A stretch of 6,467 nucleotides of DNA from an uncultured Ruminococcus sp. (GTDB taxonomy: Bacteria > Bacillota_A > Clostridia > Oscillospirales > Acutalibacteraceae): assembly GCA_902773395.1 (NCBI GenBank), contig CACYEJ010000277.1, positions 1 through 6,467 of the forward strand, given 5' to 3'. A program made the translations under genes and the position numbers. Each line of letters begins with the position of its first letter. Position 1 is the stretch's first letter. Below the pieces are notes generated by a model. The model saw only the letters and a list, made by a program, of their open reading frames with translations. It had not been told where the DNA came from and did not search any database. This document shows positions 6,286 to 6,467 of the stretch, piece by piece.

Positions 6286-6323
6286 TAAACTTGTATTTAC
6301 TTAAATGCGACATATGCGTGACA

Positions 6324-6380
6324 CATACATCTTAATTATATATAGCAGATATTTCTATATATACATAATTAAAATGTATG
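6324..6380. repeat. Long AT-rich imperfect inverted repeat
   Basis: The left arm CATACATCTTAATTAT-ATATAG (6324-6345) matches the complement of the right arm 6355-6380 except for one substitution and a 4-base insertion in the right arm, around a 9-base loop. There is no T-run after it on either strand. It could be a cruciform, a protein-binding site, or the remains of a transposon end. Confidence 0.6.
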
Positions 6381-6426
6381 AGTATTTTTACATGTTTTCG
6401 TAATCGTTAAAGGGGTTTCACATTAT

Positions 6427-6449
6427 TAACGATAGCATAGTTATCGTTA
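6427..6449. repeat. TAACGATA/TATCGTTA inverted repeat
   Basis: Perfect 8-bp arms TAACGATA (6427-6434) and TATCGTTA (6442-6449) flank a 7-base spacer GCATAGT. A further ATCGTTA occurs at 6403-6409, so the motif appears three times in about 50 bases. The layout fits a tyrosine-recombinase core site or a repressor operator for a gene just beyond the right edge. No recombinase is seen in the window. Confidence 0.55.
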
Positions 6450-6467
6450 GCACAATTAAAAAATGCA

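Noticed and set aside
1..6467. CRISPR arrays, tRNA or rRNA genes, transposase genes
   Set aside because: No regularly spaced repeats, cloverleaf-like sequence, rRNA signature or transposase motif was seen on either strand.

Overview
The window looks like chromosome from a low-GC Gram-positive gut bacterium, most likely a Ruminococcus-like member of the Oscillospiraceae or a relative. The support is AT-rich sequence, strong GGAGG or GAGGTG ribosome sites, consensus sigma-A promoters, a Gram-positive style lipobox, and, at the left end, a GC-richer intergenic repeat of a kind I remember from gut Clostridia. The taxonomy is an inference; there is no rRNA or marker gene here.

Layout. (1) Positions 1-221 are non-coding, with a dispersed-repeat-like block and a terminator facing the minus strand. 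(2) Positions 222-3048 hold a three-gene minus-strand operon read right to left: a two-helix membrane protein of unknown family, an unrecognised soluble helical protein overlapping it by 35 bases, and a protein with two zinc ribbons and a C-terminal FHA domain. (3) Positions 3049-3398 are a divergent control region with two very good sigma-A promoters back to back and several inverted repeats. (4) Positions 3399-5984 hold a two-gene plus-strand operon: a lipoprotein followed 6 bases later by a 617-residue protein. That protein has an N-terminal alpha/beta-hydrolase (lipase/Mbeg1-like) domain, an amphipathic Ala-rich segment, a Gly/His-rich linker and a C-terminal helical hairpin resembling WXG100/LXG proteins. 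A strong terminator closes the operon. (5) Positions 6040-6467 have no large gene. They hold two abutting minus-strand micro-ORFs with a promoter-like site, and two marked inverted repeats near the right edge.

How the genes may work together. The plus-strand pair is the most interesting part. A leaderless lipase-fold protein with its WXG/LXG-like part at the C terminus, next to a lipoprotein gene, resembles the reverse-architecture type VII secretion (T7SSb) lipase toxin TslA and its lipoprotein immunity protein TilA in Staphylococcus aureus. By that analogy the 617-residue protein would be exported as an antibacterial phospholipase and the lipoprotein would protect the producer at the outer membrane face. 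No secretion machinery and no small helical partner protein lies in the window, so this is a proposal from architecture. The minus-strand operon looks like a membrane and phospho-signalling module of unknown purpose. Whether it is linked to the lipase pair beyond sharing a control region cannot be told from this sequence.
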